DNA of 64,000 bases from Rhyacophila brunnea (GCA_022495005.1 JAGYXB010001790.1:248001-312000); one strand, 5' to 3'. Numbered from the stretch's first letter, positions 46,977-58,481 are shown. The notes: generated by a model not told the origin, from the letters alone. Program-made: numbers and translations.

Positions 46977-47026
46977 TTAACAGTTTACTTACTACACGCT
47001 TTGCCAGTGTGACACAGAGGCTACGG

Positions 47027-47412
47027 GACTGCAAACCAGCTAACTGCACTTTTGAATAAAAATGCGATTTTGATGGCATTTTGTTATAAAATATATTTTC
47101 TATGCTCACACAAAATTTCAAACTTCTAAACCTATACATAAATGCGTTATCGTTCTTCACACAAAACAGTTAACTCCAGGTGCCAAATTTCCAAAGTCAT
47201 ACACGGAACAACTGCGCTCTTTGTATAAATTTTCTTTAAGTATATAAATATAAAAAGGAAGCTAAAATAGTGTATTAATTCATAGGGCAGCTTATTTTGT
47301 AAAAAAAATCCAAGTTCCATTTTTGGAATTGTGAAATTATTAGGTTTTTTTCTCCTTCCTGAACGATTTAATTTGCCCAAATGGAGTTAGCCGGTTTTCA
47401 GATTAAGCAGTC
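47027..47412. mobile_element. GACTGC-TIR element, copy 1 (inverted relative to copy 2)
   Basis: From GACTGCAAACCAGCTAACTG to GGTTTTCAGATTAAGCAGTC, 386 bp, the inverse of 57560-57962 in order: AAAATGCGATTTTGATGG, TAAATGCGTTATCGTT, ATAAGCTGCxCTA-type centre and GGAGTTAGCCGGTTTTC. The terminal inverted repeat is about 30 bp with a small gap in the left arm (CTTAATC missing). Non-coding. Confidence 0.65.
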
Positions 47413-47862
47413 GATTTTTCTACTACATCTTTAATAATATCTATAGTTCAATAGATCACACATGACAGGATTATAACACTCGTACCACCTTTATATTTTG
47501 CAGAAAAAATGCAACCATTTCACGATTATAATCATTTTCATTTAAAATGAAAAACCACTTCATAATATTGACATAATATTTACAACCGAAATATTATCTG
47601 ACGTATTCGAAAAACTTCAACAAGTAACACTGCTTCGATTAAAAGCGTCCAAAATAAACGCTGAATGGGGTACAGAAATAAACTACTTGAAAACTACGTA
47701 GTTATAAAGTTAATAACGTCTATTTTTGTATGGGTACGATTCGCAATTAATTAGTGTTCAATAAAAACCACCCTCACTATACATACAAATACAGGTGCAA
47801 AAATAGTTTTATTACAACCTGAGTGTGAAAGCAACAATAAATTATTAATTGTCAACGGCGAA
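47413..47862. other. no recognisable feature
   Basis: AT-rich sequence before the tandem duplication. Confidence 0.5.
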
Positions 47863-48156
47863 GTTTTTAACTGCAAATTGGCTTTTAGACTAATGGACTG
47901 AAAAACGAAGTGACGCATTCATATTATAAACTGTATACATCCCGAAGCGTATTTTATTGCAAGGGTTGGTAATTGGCAGTTCGAATCTATAAAAAATACT
48001 TGTGTACTAGTTTTTAACTGCAAATTGGCTTTTAGACTAATGGACTGAAAAACGAAGTGACGCATTCATATTATAAACTGTATACATCCCGAAGCGTATT
48101 TTATTGCAAGGGTTGGTAATTGGCAGTTCGAATCTATAAAAAATACTTGTGTACTA
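47863..48156 (+). repeat. exact 147-bp tandem duplication
   Basis: Bases 47863-48009 and 48010-48156 are identical, each starting GTTTTTAACTGCAAATTGGC and ending ACTTGTGTACTAG. No TIR or coding signal lies inside. Perfect identity means a very recent duplication or an assembly artefact. Confidence 0.9.
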
Positions 48157-50934
48157 GGGTTTGCAACCTGCTCGATTTTTGATACCATAATCTCAGTTTT
48201 CTTCTGTGTATGATTTGTCTATATGCTTGTTCCACCGTGTCGTGTTAGAAAGTTTTTGTTTTATTTCGTGACTTAATTTCTAAAGTCCATTTTGGTGATT
48301 AGTTCATATATATGGCCAAGTTTCATTAGGATCATTATTTTATTGCTGAGGGTTATCCGACATTCTTGAATGATACGTTACTGTCACCTTGTCATTTAAA
48401 AACTGAATATCTCATTACGCATTGGCCAGTTGACCAATAGAATCTAAACGTAGGTTTATTATGTGTATTCATGAATCAGTAGGTTGTGCGAATGTTGAGA
48501 TGAACATTTCGTGACGAAATACGTAGTTAGTTACATTTGTGTATCTTTCGTTAAAATCTTTTTTACAATTTTTCTTTGTTGAAATTAAGTAGGTAGCCGG
48601 TAAGTCCCGGTATTGAAAATGGTGAAGAATATGTCACATTTAACCATAAATCAAAGCATATTATGTAAATACATCGAGGTGGAAGTGTAAAACAATTAAC
48701 AACATTGATATTTACGCATGACATTGGGTGCAGGGGTTTGCGTATTCATTGAACATGATTTTCGTGCGAGATAACCTACTTTTGTAAAATGGAGCAGGCA
48801 ATCGCTAGTTCCACAAATCGTTATATAACGTAAACGTAAAAAAACGTGAAATATACGAAAATTATTGTTTATCTCTACCTCTAAACAAATAAAAAAAGCA
48901 ATTTTCTATTTTTAATTAAATTCAAAAATCTTCTTGTATTAGAAAAAAGAATACACCAAGTGGGTTGTCTTATCATTTTTTTTATGTCAAAATATATTAG
49001 GTAGGTACGATAACTAAAGACTCAATATGAAAATATTGATAGTTAGATATCTTTATATATATGTATGAAAAACATAAGAATTACACATTTTAAATATAAA
49101 TGTTAAAATATTGTATTTTTTTTATTATTGTTTAAAATCATGTTCCATCATCACAGAGGTAGTACGGAGATTATGTCGTAAAGAAGCCTCTCATTGTTAA
49201 TAAATCTCGACGAAGAAACTCATTTTATTAAACTTTTTATCATCGTATATCGTAAATATATCGTAAATATATATCGTAAAGTCGTACCAATAAATGTAAA
49301 AGACTTTCTTCACTAGCAATAATCTATATACCTACATACAAACTAAAATAATAAAACCGGGATTGGATACAATAACCCCGAAATCCCAGGATTAAAATTT
49401 CAGTCCGCGATTGCAACCCTACAGCGCACCTATCAGAGACTTGCTTACACCCCCCTGGCATTTCAATAATATTCAATTAATTTTCCACTATTCTTACCTC
49501 GTTAAACTACAAAGAAGCTTTGAAGCCACCTAATAAATAATAAAACAATGCGCACAATAAAACCGTTAATGCATATTAACAAATGTATTATACTCAAAAA
49601 TATTTTCCATGTTTTCCGAGAGCTTTATTATATTGTACCATATACATATAATATTAAAAAAAAACACTGAAATAACATTATACGCGTACTGTAAGCAGCA
49701 GTTTTCTTTGGTATATAATATATATATATTATATACCTACAATAATAATTAACAAAACCGTTGTAATTTAAAACACAATATACGTAATTATTATAACTTC
49801 TACAACTACTGCCAACCACAGTGTTTAACGACACCCTTTAAATAAAATTCAATATAGAAATATACCATTGGTATGTTTTCATACATAATCAACCATGTCA
49901 CACTATCATTATACAAAAATATTAAGATACTATCCGGACCCCAGAGGTTAAGTCGTGTCGTACATTCAAAACTCAGAACATTTTCAGCAGAGGCGAAAAA
50001 CGTAATTATGTCCACGCATTATTTCGCAATTTGCTTATTATTTGATAATCAATGCTTCCGATTTTTCAGAATGGTATAACACTCACTTCCAGTGTGTAGG
50101 TATATGCTTTCTTGATGGTAGATTATTATTTTTTTCACCATACCAGACGGTATTTAAAAACTACGAAATGATTAAGTACCAAAAAAATCGTAGGGGTAAT
50201 ATATTGTAGATATGTAGTGACACCCACTAATTTGACTTGGGAGTTTGGGCCGGAACCTACTTCTGGCAGTCTTATAACTACGATAATAAGCTTAAAGGAT
50301 TGTAAATTATAGCCAACTAACTAGACCAGAGTATACGTTTTATATTGTTGCACTTTTTTGCACTCTTTACTATACTGAAACTCCACTAGTAACATAGTAT
50401 GGACTATTATTTTATATGAAGAATTTGCGAGTAGATCACAAGCACTAGCTGTCGTTTAATATTTATAATATTATAATTTAACAATAGCAAAGCCTATTTT
50501 ACATTGGTTTTACGTGATATCAATAGAACACGTTATAAACAAGCCATGAAAAAAATGGATGAAACAGTAATTAATATAAGTGTAATTGTATGATAGTATT
50601 TTTATCATGATAGGATATGGGTACCTACCTAATACTGACTCGTCTTACAACTAGCTGCACCCAGTTTTCCACAACGCGATGAAACTAGGAAACCTTTCTT
50701 TCCTAAATGATTGGATCCATATAAAGCGTATTAAGTCGAATAAAGACAAGCAATGTTGCCAAACGTTCTATAATTGAATGGTTTTATATATTATTACTTT
50801 GTTCCGCGTACTATGTACGATATTAAAGATATAGGTACAGCACCAAAAAAACATATTTTTTAATTTCTGAATGTTCAAAAACCTTATCATGGACTAGTCG
50901 TAATAGAATATTAGATCACCAACGCGTTGGACAT
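48157..50934. other. no recognisable feature
   Basis: About 2.8 kb, among the most AT-rich parts of the window. At 49350-49430 a GGGTTGCAATCGCGGACTG stretch (minus) is reminiscent of a MITE tip but has no partner. Confidence 0.5.
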
Positions 50935-51110
50935 TGGGCACTGCTTATCCGAGAGAATCTCTTTCAGCCTACACCTCTGCTACTCCATCTTTGTCTGCAC
51001 CATGAGTTGATCAAATCATACTTCTGTTTATGGAAGTTATGACCGAAGTATGTAGCTTTTCTGCGTTTAGCCGTTACAATGTCCCTCGACCCGTCTTAAA
51101 ACCTACTCAC
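50935..51110 (-). pseudogene. LINE C-terminal remnant (RKL-YLGH family)
   Basis: The minus strand reads DIVTAKRRKATYFGHNFHKQ then KYDLINSWCRQRWSSR and KEILSDK. It corresponds to the RTRKLxYLGHIMRGQKYGI segment of 12118-12408, with substitutions at conserved glycines. About 45 codons remain, with no tail or TSD visible. Confidence 0.5.
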
Positions 51111-51410
51111 GTCATACTTAAATTACAGAAATGCAGGGTACGGAAAGCCATGAATTTTGACAAGCAATGATAAAAGCATAATTTAAAACTAATTACTTAC
51201 TTCAATAAGCAACTAAGGATTAGAATGGATGGGAAGACAATAAGCGAATATTGCCCGTTTCAGACAACTGGACAACAATATAAATCGACAAGAAAAGACT
51301 ATTCCTTAAAATTCAGACAGAAAACGCTCATGATCTAAAACAGAAAGAGAGGGTGTACTCTGTTAATGTCTGCTTCGCTCCTTACACACAACAGTGTCAT
51401 TTATTAAATG
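51111..51410. other. no recognisable feature
   Basis: AT-rich spacer. Confidence 0.5.
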
Positions 51411-51565
51411 TGGAAGTTTGTATTAACAGATTTTGTTTTTACGAGAAATGGATGCTAGCCACTTGCTTAACCCATTACGTCCATACTCTGACTCATACAC
51501 AATTTGAAAAACAATATATGTAGGTACTTGCCATACCCAAGATTCGAACCTGGGACCGACTCGGA
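51411..51565 (-). mobile_element. SINE fragment (Ser/Leu-tRNA-like family)
   Basis: On the minus strand it runs from GGTCCCAGGTTCGAATCTTG through the ACATATATTG, GACTCATAC-type body and GTGGCTAGCATCCATTTCTC to TACAAACTTCCAC. The A-box half and the final tail are missing. Confidence 0.65.
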
Positions 51566-52635
51566 TTAAAAAATAATAATTGGTGTGACAGCTAGCTCAA
51601 ACGAGCTGAATAAAATATAACCACGTTACGTCGTTATTCTAAATAACCTAATACGCAATAATATCACCGTCAACATCACGTACTAGTTTTGCGGAAATGC
51701 TATAATGTTTCTTTTTTAATATGGCAACACTGCAGCAAGCTGGATATTAGTATATCCGCCACATCGGTAAATTGCCTATCATTTCGATATCAATCCATCG
51801 TCGTAGGACGTTAATTGTGCACTTATATCTTTGTTATAAAATAAAAACAGATAAAAGCTTTCGCAGAACCTAATCTAATACCCAATGTATAGTAGGTAGG
51901 TAGGTACCTATGAAAATTCTACGAATTATTTTTTTTATAATATTAATATTTTCAATAAAGTCTTGTTATCTATATTTGCAAGTGATTCGAAGACATAAAT
52001 CTGCATATAAAATACATATTTCACAGCTTTAAAAAGGTTTTTTTTAATGTTCCTATTGAACACAATTAAATAAATGTAGTTTTAAATCCAACCGTACCAA
52101 CATGAAAATAAATGTTACTCCAAACTTTTCTTAATAAAAGTAGTGGGTAAATTTAATTAACATGGAACAGTTATATTTTACTTGTGCATTATTTCACTAG
52201 TGTTTTTAACAGCGATTTCATAATAGATTTGGGTAGTTCAAACATTTACCCCAACGACTCAACGACGAAATAACGTACATCTACATAAATTAGAATATTA
52301 AAAACATTTTCTTTTAATTTTCATGCAGCTAGAAGCAAACAAAACATTCCATCATGCACTACGAAACGTTTTGACTCTTTATCTTTCACATAATATATTG
52401 AAAAGAGCCTTAAGGGGTGATTGGGCGTCTCATGTCTCATCCTGGAGACATGGTATTCCCAACGGATTTGTCCCACGTGCATATGGTAAACGATAGTGAG
52501 ATCACCGTACAACGTATACCGTTCTCAGACCCATCTTCACATATGCCTTCAAAGACCCTTATCATTAGCATCTTTTCGAAAACATCGAGATCCGTTTTTT
52601 TTTTTTTTTTTTAATAAAAACTGTTTTATACTATG
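51566..52635. other. no recognisable feature
   Basis: AT-rich, with a run of 18 T ending about 52611. Confidence 0.5.
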
Positions 52636-52795
52636 TCATCGTCATCAATTCTCTGCTGGATAAAGGCCTCGCCTAGCTTTCTGCACCCTTATCTAGTCCC
52701 TAGCTATTCGCTGTCACAACAATCCACCGAAATTTATGAGTTCATCAATCCAATGTGCTTTAGGGCATCCACGTGATCGTTCAGTGCCCATCTGC
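52636..52795 (-). pseudogene. RTE-like LINE C-terminal remnant
   Basis: On the minus strand RGCPKAHWIDELINFGGLL is readable, then after a stop QRIARD and a frameshifted LGEAFIQQ-like end (GGCGAGGCCTTTATCCAGCA) before GATGACGATG. It matches the 26772-26939 and 35499-35739 copies. The plus frame 52736-52921 is a shadow. Confidence 0.6.
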
Positions 52796-53100
52796 TGTAT
52801 CATAATCGCCCAGTCTTGTCTGCTTCCTTATCCAATGGTTTATTTTGCGGCATCTCCTCAGTATGCTCAACATGCACCTTTCCATGTCAAGTTGCGGTAC
52901 TCTTGGATTTACTTACATTAAGAGTCCATTTTTCACACATTGGTTGAACACTTTACGTTTAAAACACAATGGAATATACCTAATATGTATTACAATTTAT
53001 TGCAGTAAATTCGATAAAAATAAAATAAGTTATAGGTACTTAGTACCTACAGTCTTCCCGTAAGTAAAAACTAAGGGATTTTTAGTATTGATAGTATTAC
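52796..53100. other. no recognisable feature
   Basis: AT-rich spacer with short chance frames. Confidence 0.5.
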
Positions 53101-53325
53101 ACCCACGATGGCCGCGCAGCCTATATCGTCGTAGGTACCAGGTTCGATTCCTGGGTCTGACAAGTACACATATTGTTTTTCAATTTGGGTATGAGTCAGA
53201 GAATGGACCTAATAGGTTGAGCAAGTGGCTGACATCCATTTCTCGTAAAAACAAAATCAATACAAACCTCCACTCTGTGGAGCCCATATGATCTTATTAG
53301 GATCGGATATGGTCGAAAGAAAAAG
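53101..53325 (+). mobile_element. Ser/Leu-tRNA-like SINE, second long copy
   Basis: Head ACCCACGATGGCCGCGCAGC, B-box inside CCAGGTTCGATTCCTGGG, body GACAAGTACACATATTG, CCTAATAGGTTGAGCAAGTG, GCTGACATCCATTTCTCG, and tail ATTAGGATCGGATATGGTCG then AAAG. The middle of the tRNA head is more diverged than in 39703-39943. The plus frame 53088-53291 simply follows the SINE. Confidence 0.7.
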
Positions 53326-54054
53326 AATTAAGTACTATTGTAGTACGATAGTAGATATTAGTATATTAGTACGGATAGTATTATTACTTATTTAATGGAC
53401 AGAACGCTTTTGTGATTATTTGAGAGATTAGAAACGGACGACATCATAGTATATTATAAATAAATATATATATCAATATTGATAGATAGTGTTAGTTAAA
53501 CTGTTTCGCATTAACCTGTAGGACATCAAGTATCTATCGAAGACGATGTTTTTATAACAATACGTTATAACCTTATGCAACGAACAAAGCAGCATGCATC
53601 CTTTTACTGCACTTTTACATCGTACTTCCGCAAGGTGTAACACATATCATTATGTCGATCCCCTATACTTGCACAACGCGATATACATCTTGGTAGAAAC
53701 CCCAAGACAAAGGCTACCAATCTTCCTGGATACAACAACCAATAAACTAGGTACAAGCACCCTATGTGTATTGTTAACTTTAAAATATTATAATTTTATT
53801 CTATTAAACAATAAACACCTGACGATGAGTACCTGCCTAAAAGGTAGTTGATCTAAGATGCTAATAATTTTATACAACCGGTTCCAACTGATTATTTTAA
53901 ATATAAACGATAAATAAACTAGTGTCCCTAATTCTATAAATGTCCGTATTAAAATATTTATTATAGTACCTATCTACTGGCTTACACCTTACAATTATTT
54001 ATATCAGTAAATAATGAATACTTTCTGGCAGTAGGGAAGGGAGGAGGTAGGCTG
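53326..54054. other. no recognisable feature
   Basis: AT-rich with TAGTA-rich patches. The plus frame 53594-53851 shows no recognisable motif. Confidence 0.5.
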
Positions 54055-54563
54055 TCCGATCCGTCATAAATATTGCACTTTAAACTGTCATACTTATTTG
54101 TTTTTATTGAATACTACAATTTACAGATGGTGTTGGTTAGTTTTTAAAAATCAACTAAACCCTGCCAAAACCATAATAGTTTTGGTATACTTTTGGCGAT
54201 ACGACAAAATTGTGCATACTTTTTTATTCATAATTTATTGTTTTCGTTGGATTAAGAATAAGTACGAGTACATATTACACATAACGTTAGTTATTTTTTT
54301 TATTTCATTAAGCCCTGCCTAAACCAAACTATAATAGATAAAAAATATTATTCCATCTATAAAATATCCAAAGTTATGTATGATTTAATTGCATAATTTT
54401 AAATATTTTATAGATAGACGAGTATTTTTTGACTATTACCTATTATGGCTTTAATTGAAATTTAAAAATTAACCAACACCATCACTGTAAACTGTAGCCT
54501 TATTTCAATGAAAACAAATACGTATGACTGACATAGTTTAGTGTACACTATTTATGGCGGATC
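54055..54563. mobile_element. TTAA-flanked long-TIR element, copy 2
   Basis: It aligns with 13807-14338 nearly end to end: CATAAATATTGCACTTTAAAC, CAATTTACAGATGGTG, GCGATACGACAAAATTGTGC, ATAAAATATCCAAAGTTATG and ACAAATACGTATGACTGACA. The right end keeps TTAA (54564-54567). The left tip is diverged. The plus frame 54098-54322 lies inside it. Confidence 0.65.
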
Positions 54564-54567
54564 TTAA

Positions 54568-54884
54568 TAGCCTACCTCGACTATTCGCCACAGGTTGACA
54601 TATCGTGGAAAGGCAAGATAAAAAACGAATCACTGAAAAAGCAGAAAACTGACATAAATTGGACTCGCGATGGCATTTTGAAGAATAACAACACTTATCT
54701 TATATTATCTTAAAGAGGAGAACCCCAGGAAAATGAGGTTCTGATAGAAGACGAATATCATAGATGAGGAATCTTAAGATATAGGCTAAAAGGTGGATAT
54801 CGTTATGATAATTGACAGCTTTCATAAAAGAAACAACAGTTGTTTTCTTACAGTTAACCGTTCTCTTAGTAAAGCAGTATATAT
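54568..54884. other. no recognisable feature
   Basis: About 320 bp between two mobile elements. Nothing supportable was seen. Confidence 0.5.
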
Positions 54885-54892
54885 ATTATAGT

Positions 54893-55659
54893 CATGGCCC
54901 CCACAAGAGGGGGACTAACAAGGCCCGGCGAGGCGAGTTGACCAGATAAGTGAAGTAAACACACATCACAAATCGAGTGCTTAAAGTCAGACAACGTTAT
55001 CTACAAAAAAGTGTTTTTTTTTTTTTTGAGATAACGTTATTTTACATTTACGACTACATGATAGTCAAACAACGTTATGTCAATCTTTTCTAATTTCTTA
55101 TTAAATCGTCAGAAAGTTTAACGCTAACTACATAAGTTACCCTTGTTTTCATATTTTTTAAAAACTATCCCTATAAATTTTAACATCATCACAAGCAAGA
55201 TAAATGTACAATACAAAATAAATTAGAAAATATTAACATTAGGTTTTAAATAAACATTTACCTTGTTGAGTTACAAGAATCTAAAATAACGATTTTTGGC
55301 TCTCCTGTAAAGTTGCACTTTTGTAGATAGTGTTGTTTGACACTAAGAACCTCGAAATGTGCTTCAATAGTAAAAAAAAAAATGGGAGCTATTTTCCTTC
55401 AATAATGTTATTATTTCAAATTATGTGGTTGTACGATACAATTTTTAATTGTGTACCAATACTCGACAACAATAATTCAAATGGTTGTATTAAAATATAC
55501 AAAAAAAAACACTGAATATACTTACACATTAATTTTACCGCGTACATCATATGGAAAACGATACTGTAGGTAGAGCGTCCCACAGCCTTTATCCTTAGCG
55601 ATTGGTAAGGGGCCCACCAAAGAAGGCCTGGGGACCCGCTTCAGGATGTGGGGGCCATG
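54893..55659. mobile_element. hAT-like CATGGCC element, copy 3, carrying a nested insertion
   Basis: Tips CATGGCCCCCACA/TGTGGGGGCCATG, flanked by ATTATAGT (54885-54892) and ATTTTAGT (55660-55667), a 7/8 match. It is 767 bp because a 381-bp element sits at 54974-55354. Without it the length is about 382 bp, close to copies 1 and 2. Confidence 0.8.
54974..55354. mobile_element. CGAGTGCTTAAAG element, copy 1 (4-bp TSD)
   Basis: A 381-bp element nested in the hAT-like copy, flanked by AAAT on both sides (54970-54973 and 55355-55358). The ends are imperfect inverted repeats of about 38 bp (CGAGTGCTTAAAGTCAGACA and the complement of ACACTAAG...CTCG). A near-identical copy lies at 62144-62519. Removing it and one AAAT gives a stretch the same length as the uninterrupted copy at 29138-29543. 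Frame 55330-55515 crosses its edge and is not a gene. Confidence 0.8.
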
Positions 55660-55667
55660 ATTTTAGT

Positions 55668-56121
55668 ACATTAATAAATGTATTAATCCCACTGTCATAT
55701 TATATCAAGGCTAAAACATTCTATGGAGACTATACAAACGTTTCCGGATCCGTTTTAATAAGCCTCAAAATTATAATATAAACAGTGTATCCATCCGTGA
55801 GATTATCAAACAACATCACAATATTATGTAGATTCTCCTGTGTATTTAGCCAACCATATGTATGGAAGTGTGCTAAATTTAAGCACAGGGGATAATTATT
55901 TGTTATAATATAATGAAAGCAACATACATACAGATACAGGTAAGTAAACACACCGGGTTTAACTTAATTTATGACACGCAGATTGAGGAACCGACAGACA
56001 CGCACGGAAGAATTATCAAAATGACAAATGAGGTGTCTATTTCCAAAAACCCGATTAGCCCACCCTCTACATCTACATATAATCCGTACATAACTACATA
56101 TTTTAGTGTAATTTCAAACAA
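55668..56121. other. no recognisable feature
   Basis: AT-rich. The threonine/serine-rich plus frame 55913-56128 has no recognisable domain. Confidence 0.5.
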
Positions 56122-56123
56122 TA

Positions 56124-57400
56124 CATAGGTTGCCGTTTATATTTCGGGAGTTTGCAACACTGGTGTTGCTAGGTGCAATTTGACTTCTGAATTTTAAAGT
56201 TTGACATTTTTAACGGCAAAAGTACTAAGAACATTTTAACAATCGGACGCTTTTTGTTTTTTTTTTAATTCATTTGAAAAATTTATCTCGACCAAAAAAT
56301 GGAATTAACTCGTGAAAAACTTCATGCGATTATTTTTAACAACTTTCGACGTAGATTATCACGAGAACAGTGCATCGCTGAACTTATTGCTTTATATGGA
56401 GATGAAGCACCATCAAAAACTACGGTATATCGCTGATTTAGCGAATTTTATCATGGCTGTCGTTCACTCACAGACGAGCCACGTGAAGGTCGTCTCTAGA
56501 AAACATCGATGCTGTGCGTGAACTGATAATGCAAGATCGTCATGTGATATATCGTGAGAATGAGGCATATTTGGGTATTAGTAACACTAGCGTGTTTATG
56601 ATCTTGCATGAACATTTAGACGTAAGGAAGCTATGTTCGCGTTGGATCCCGCATAATTTCACAATCGCTTAAAAAGAGGCGCGTGTCGATTGGTGCAAGG
56701 AAATGCTCAAAAAATACGATCGAGGTGCTTCAAAAATCGTTAATAAGATTGTTACAGGTGACGAATCTTGGATCTATACGTATGAGCCCGAAAGTAAACA
56801 GCAGTCGACCGTATAGGTCTTCCAAAATGAGTTTAAACCAACAAAAGTTGCTCGCGCTCGAAGCACTTTGAAGCAAATGGTCGCCTGTTTATTCGGAAAA
56901 ACGGGGCATGTCGCAACTATATCTTTAGAGAATCATATAACAGTCGATTTTGAATGGAACACAACCATTTGTTTTCCCGAAGGTTTTGGTAAAATGAGGA
57001 AAAGCAACCGTCGGTGTCAAATCATCCTTTATCAAGACAATGCAAGTTCTCACACATCGGCTCAAACAAGCGCGTATTTGACCACTCAAAACATCAAATT
57101 GATGGGTCATCCGCCGTACAGACCCGAGTTGGCACCAAATGATTTCTTTTTATTCCCGACAGTCAAAGATAAATTGCGTGGTCAACGATTTTCTACACTA
57201 GAAGAGGGGGTTGATGCATTCAAAAACCATGTTTTGGAGTTACCTTCTACAAAGTGGCAAAAATGCTTTTCAGATTGGTTCAAACACATGGAAAAGTGTA
57301 TAAATTGTCGTGGAGAATATTTTGAAAAACAATAAAACTATTTTCATTGTAAAAAAATCGTTTTTGTTTGTTATTCCCGAAATATAAACGGCTACCCTCG
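56124..57400 (+). mobile_element. second mariner transposon
   Basis: A 1277-bp element with TIRs of about 27 bp (right end CCGAAATATAAACGGCTACC then CTCG; left end CATAGGTTGCCGTTTATATT) matching at 22 of 27 positions, with TA outside each end (56122-56123 and 57401-57402). The internal TTGCCGTTTATATTTCGGGA is shared by both ends. It belongs to a different mariner lineage from 31263-32548. Confidence 0.85.
56299..57335 (+). pseudogene. mariner transposase (D34D), broken
   Basis: Starts MELTREKLHAIIFNNFRRRL and ends GEYFEKQ before TAA. Motifs: VTGDESWIYTYEPE (first D), YQDNASSHTSAQ (second D) and PPYRPELAPNDFFLFP (third D), with 34 residues between the last two. Lesions: TGA at 56434-56436 in place of a Trp codon, a deletion/frameshift near 56495, TAA near 56670 (expected Lys) and TAG near 56816 (expected Trp). 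The longest open piece (56868-57335) covers most of the catalytic domain. The usual YSPDL of this family reads YRPEL here. This mariner group often appears in databases as SETMAR-like. Confidence 0.9.
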
Positions 57401-57402
57401 TA

Positions 57403-57559
57403 TGACGTAATTAACTATTATTCACTAAACCCGCCAAAAAAATTTTACCTACACATAAATACCGATGTCAAATAATTGCAATAAAGGGTTTACAGTTTGG
57501 CATATTTTTCTAATATGAAAATTCAACACAACAGTAAAAAGTCTTTAAACACACGTATC
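57403..57559. other. no recognisable feature
   Basis: Short AT-rich spacer. Confidence 0.5.
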
Positions 57560-57962
57560 GACTGCTTAATCCGCAAACCGGTTAACTCCGTTTGGGAAAA
57601 TTGTCCAGGAAGTAGAAAATATTTAATAATTTTACAATCGAGCGGAATTTAACAATGCTAAAAATACATTTGGATTTTTTTTTATTACAAATAAGCTGCA
57701 CTATAAATAATTAATACACTATTCTAGCTTGTCTTTTATATACATATAAAGAAAACTTATATAAAAAGCGGAGTTGTTACGTTTACGATATTGGCAATTT
57801 GGCACCTGCAATAATTATTGGCAGCTTTGTGTGAATAACGATAACGCATTTATTTATAGGTTTAGGAGTTTTAAATTTTGTGTGAGCATAGAAAATATGC
57901 TTTGTAACAAAATCTCATTTTTGGTCAAAAGTGCAGTTAGCTGGTTTGCAGATTAAGCAGTC
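57560..57962. mobile_element. GACTGC-TIR element, copy 2
   Basis: A 403-bp element from GACTGCTTAATCCGCAAACC to GGTTTGCAGATTAAGCAGTC, with imperfect inverted repeats of ~30 bp. It is non-coding and inverted relative to 47027-47412. A TTAA lies inside each TIR at the same distance from the tip, so the true tip could be either the GACTGC or the TTAA. Confidence 0.7.
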
Positions 57963-58473
57963 AATATTAAAGTATGGATTTACATGTATATGAAAATAGA
58001 CCCTCAAATCTCCTATAGATTCGTAGTTAATCCGTAATATATGCTAAAAATAAAATTAGTACTGATATTTTTTTATAAAATATGTAGTACCTAAAATTAA
58101 TTTTGTGTGGTTACCGAGTGTTATTAATCTTTACATCCTCATAAAAAACAACCCCACCTTTTGCAGGTCCTTAATATCTTGTAACGAGCTTTCTAAGCTA
58201 AGGAACAACATAATTATTATATTATATGTTTGCAGGTCTATGATGATGTTTAAAAAAAGAGGTTTACATAACAGAAGAAAAAGGGCTGTATGTATTTACG
58301 CACAGTAGGTATGTGTGTAGTACGCAAAACATTAAAAAGGCTTGTTTGAACTTTCAGGGCTGTTTGTTTCGTATTTGGTTTTTGGATTGTCACTGCAAGT
58401 TCTTCCACTTACTTTCCTCGGCATTTCTTGAGAATGGCCCCAGCGAGACCTAAACATTGGGGAAAGAAAGATA
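57963..58473. other. no recognisable feature
   Basis: AT-rich. The minus frame 58332-58562 is serine/lysine-rich without a known domain. Confidence 0.5.
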
Positions 58474-58481
58474 AACCTGAC

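Noticed and set aside
52598..52615. Poly(T) run as a LINE or SINE tail
   Set aside because: No element body could be identified next to it, and the nearby LINE remnant ends in GAT-rich sequence instead.
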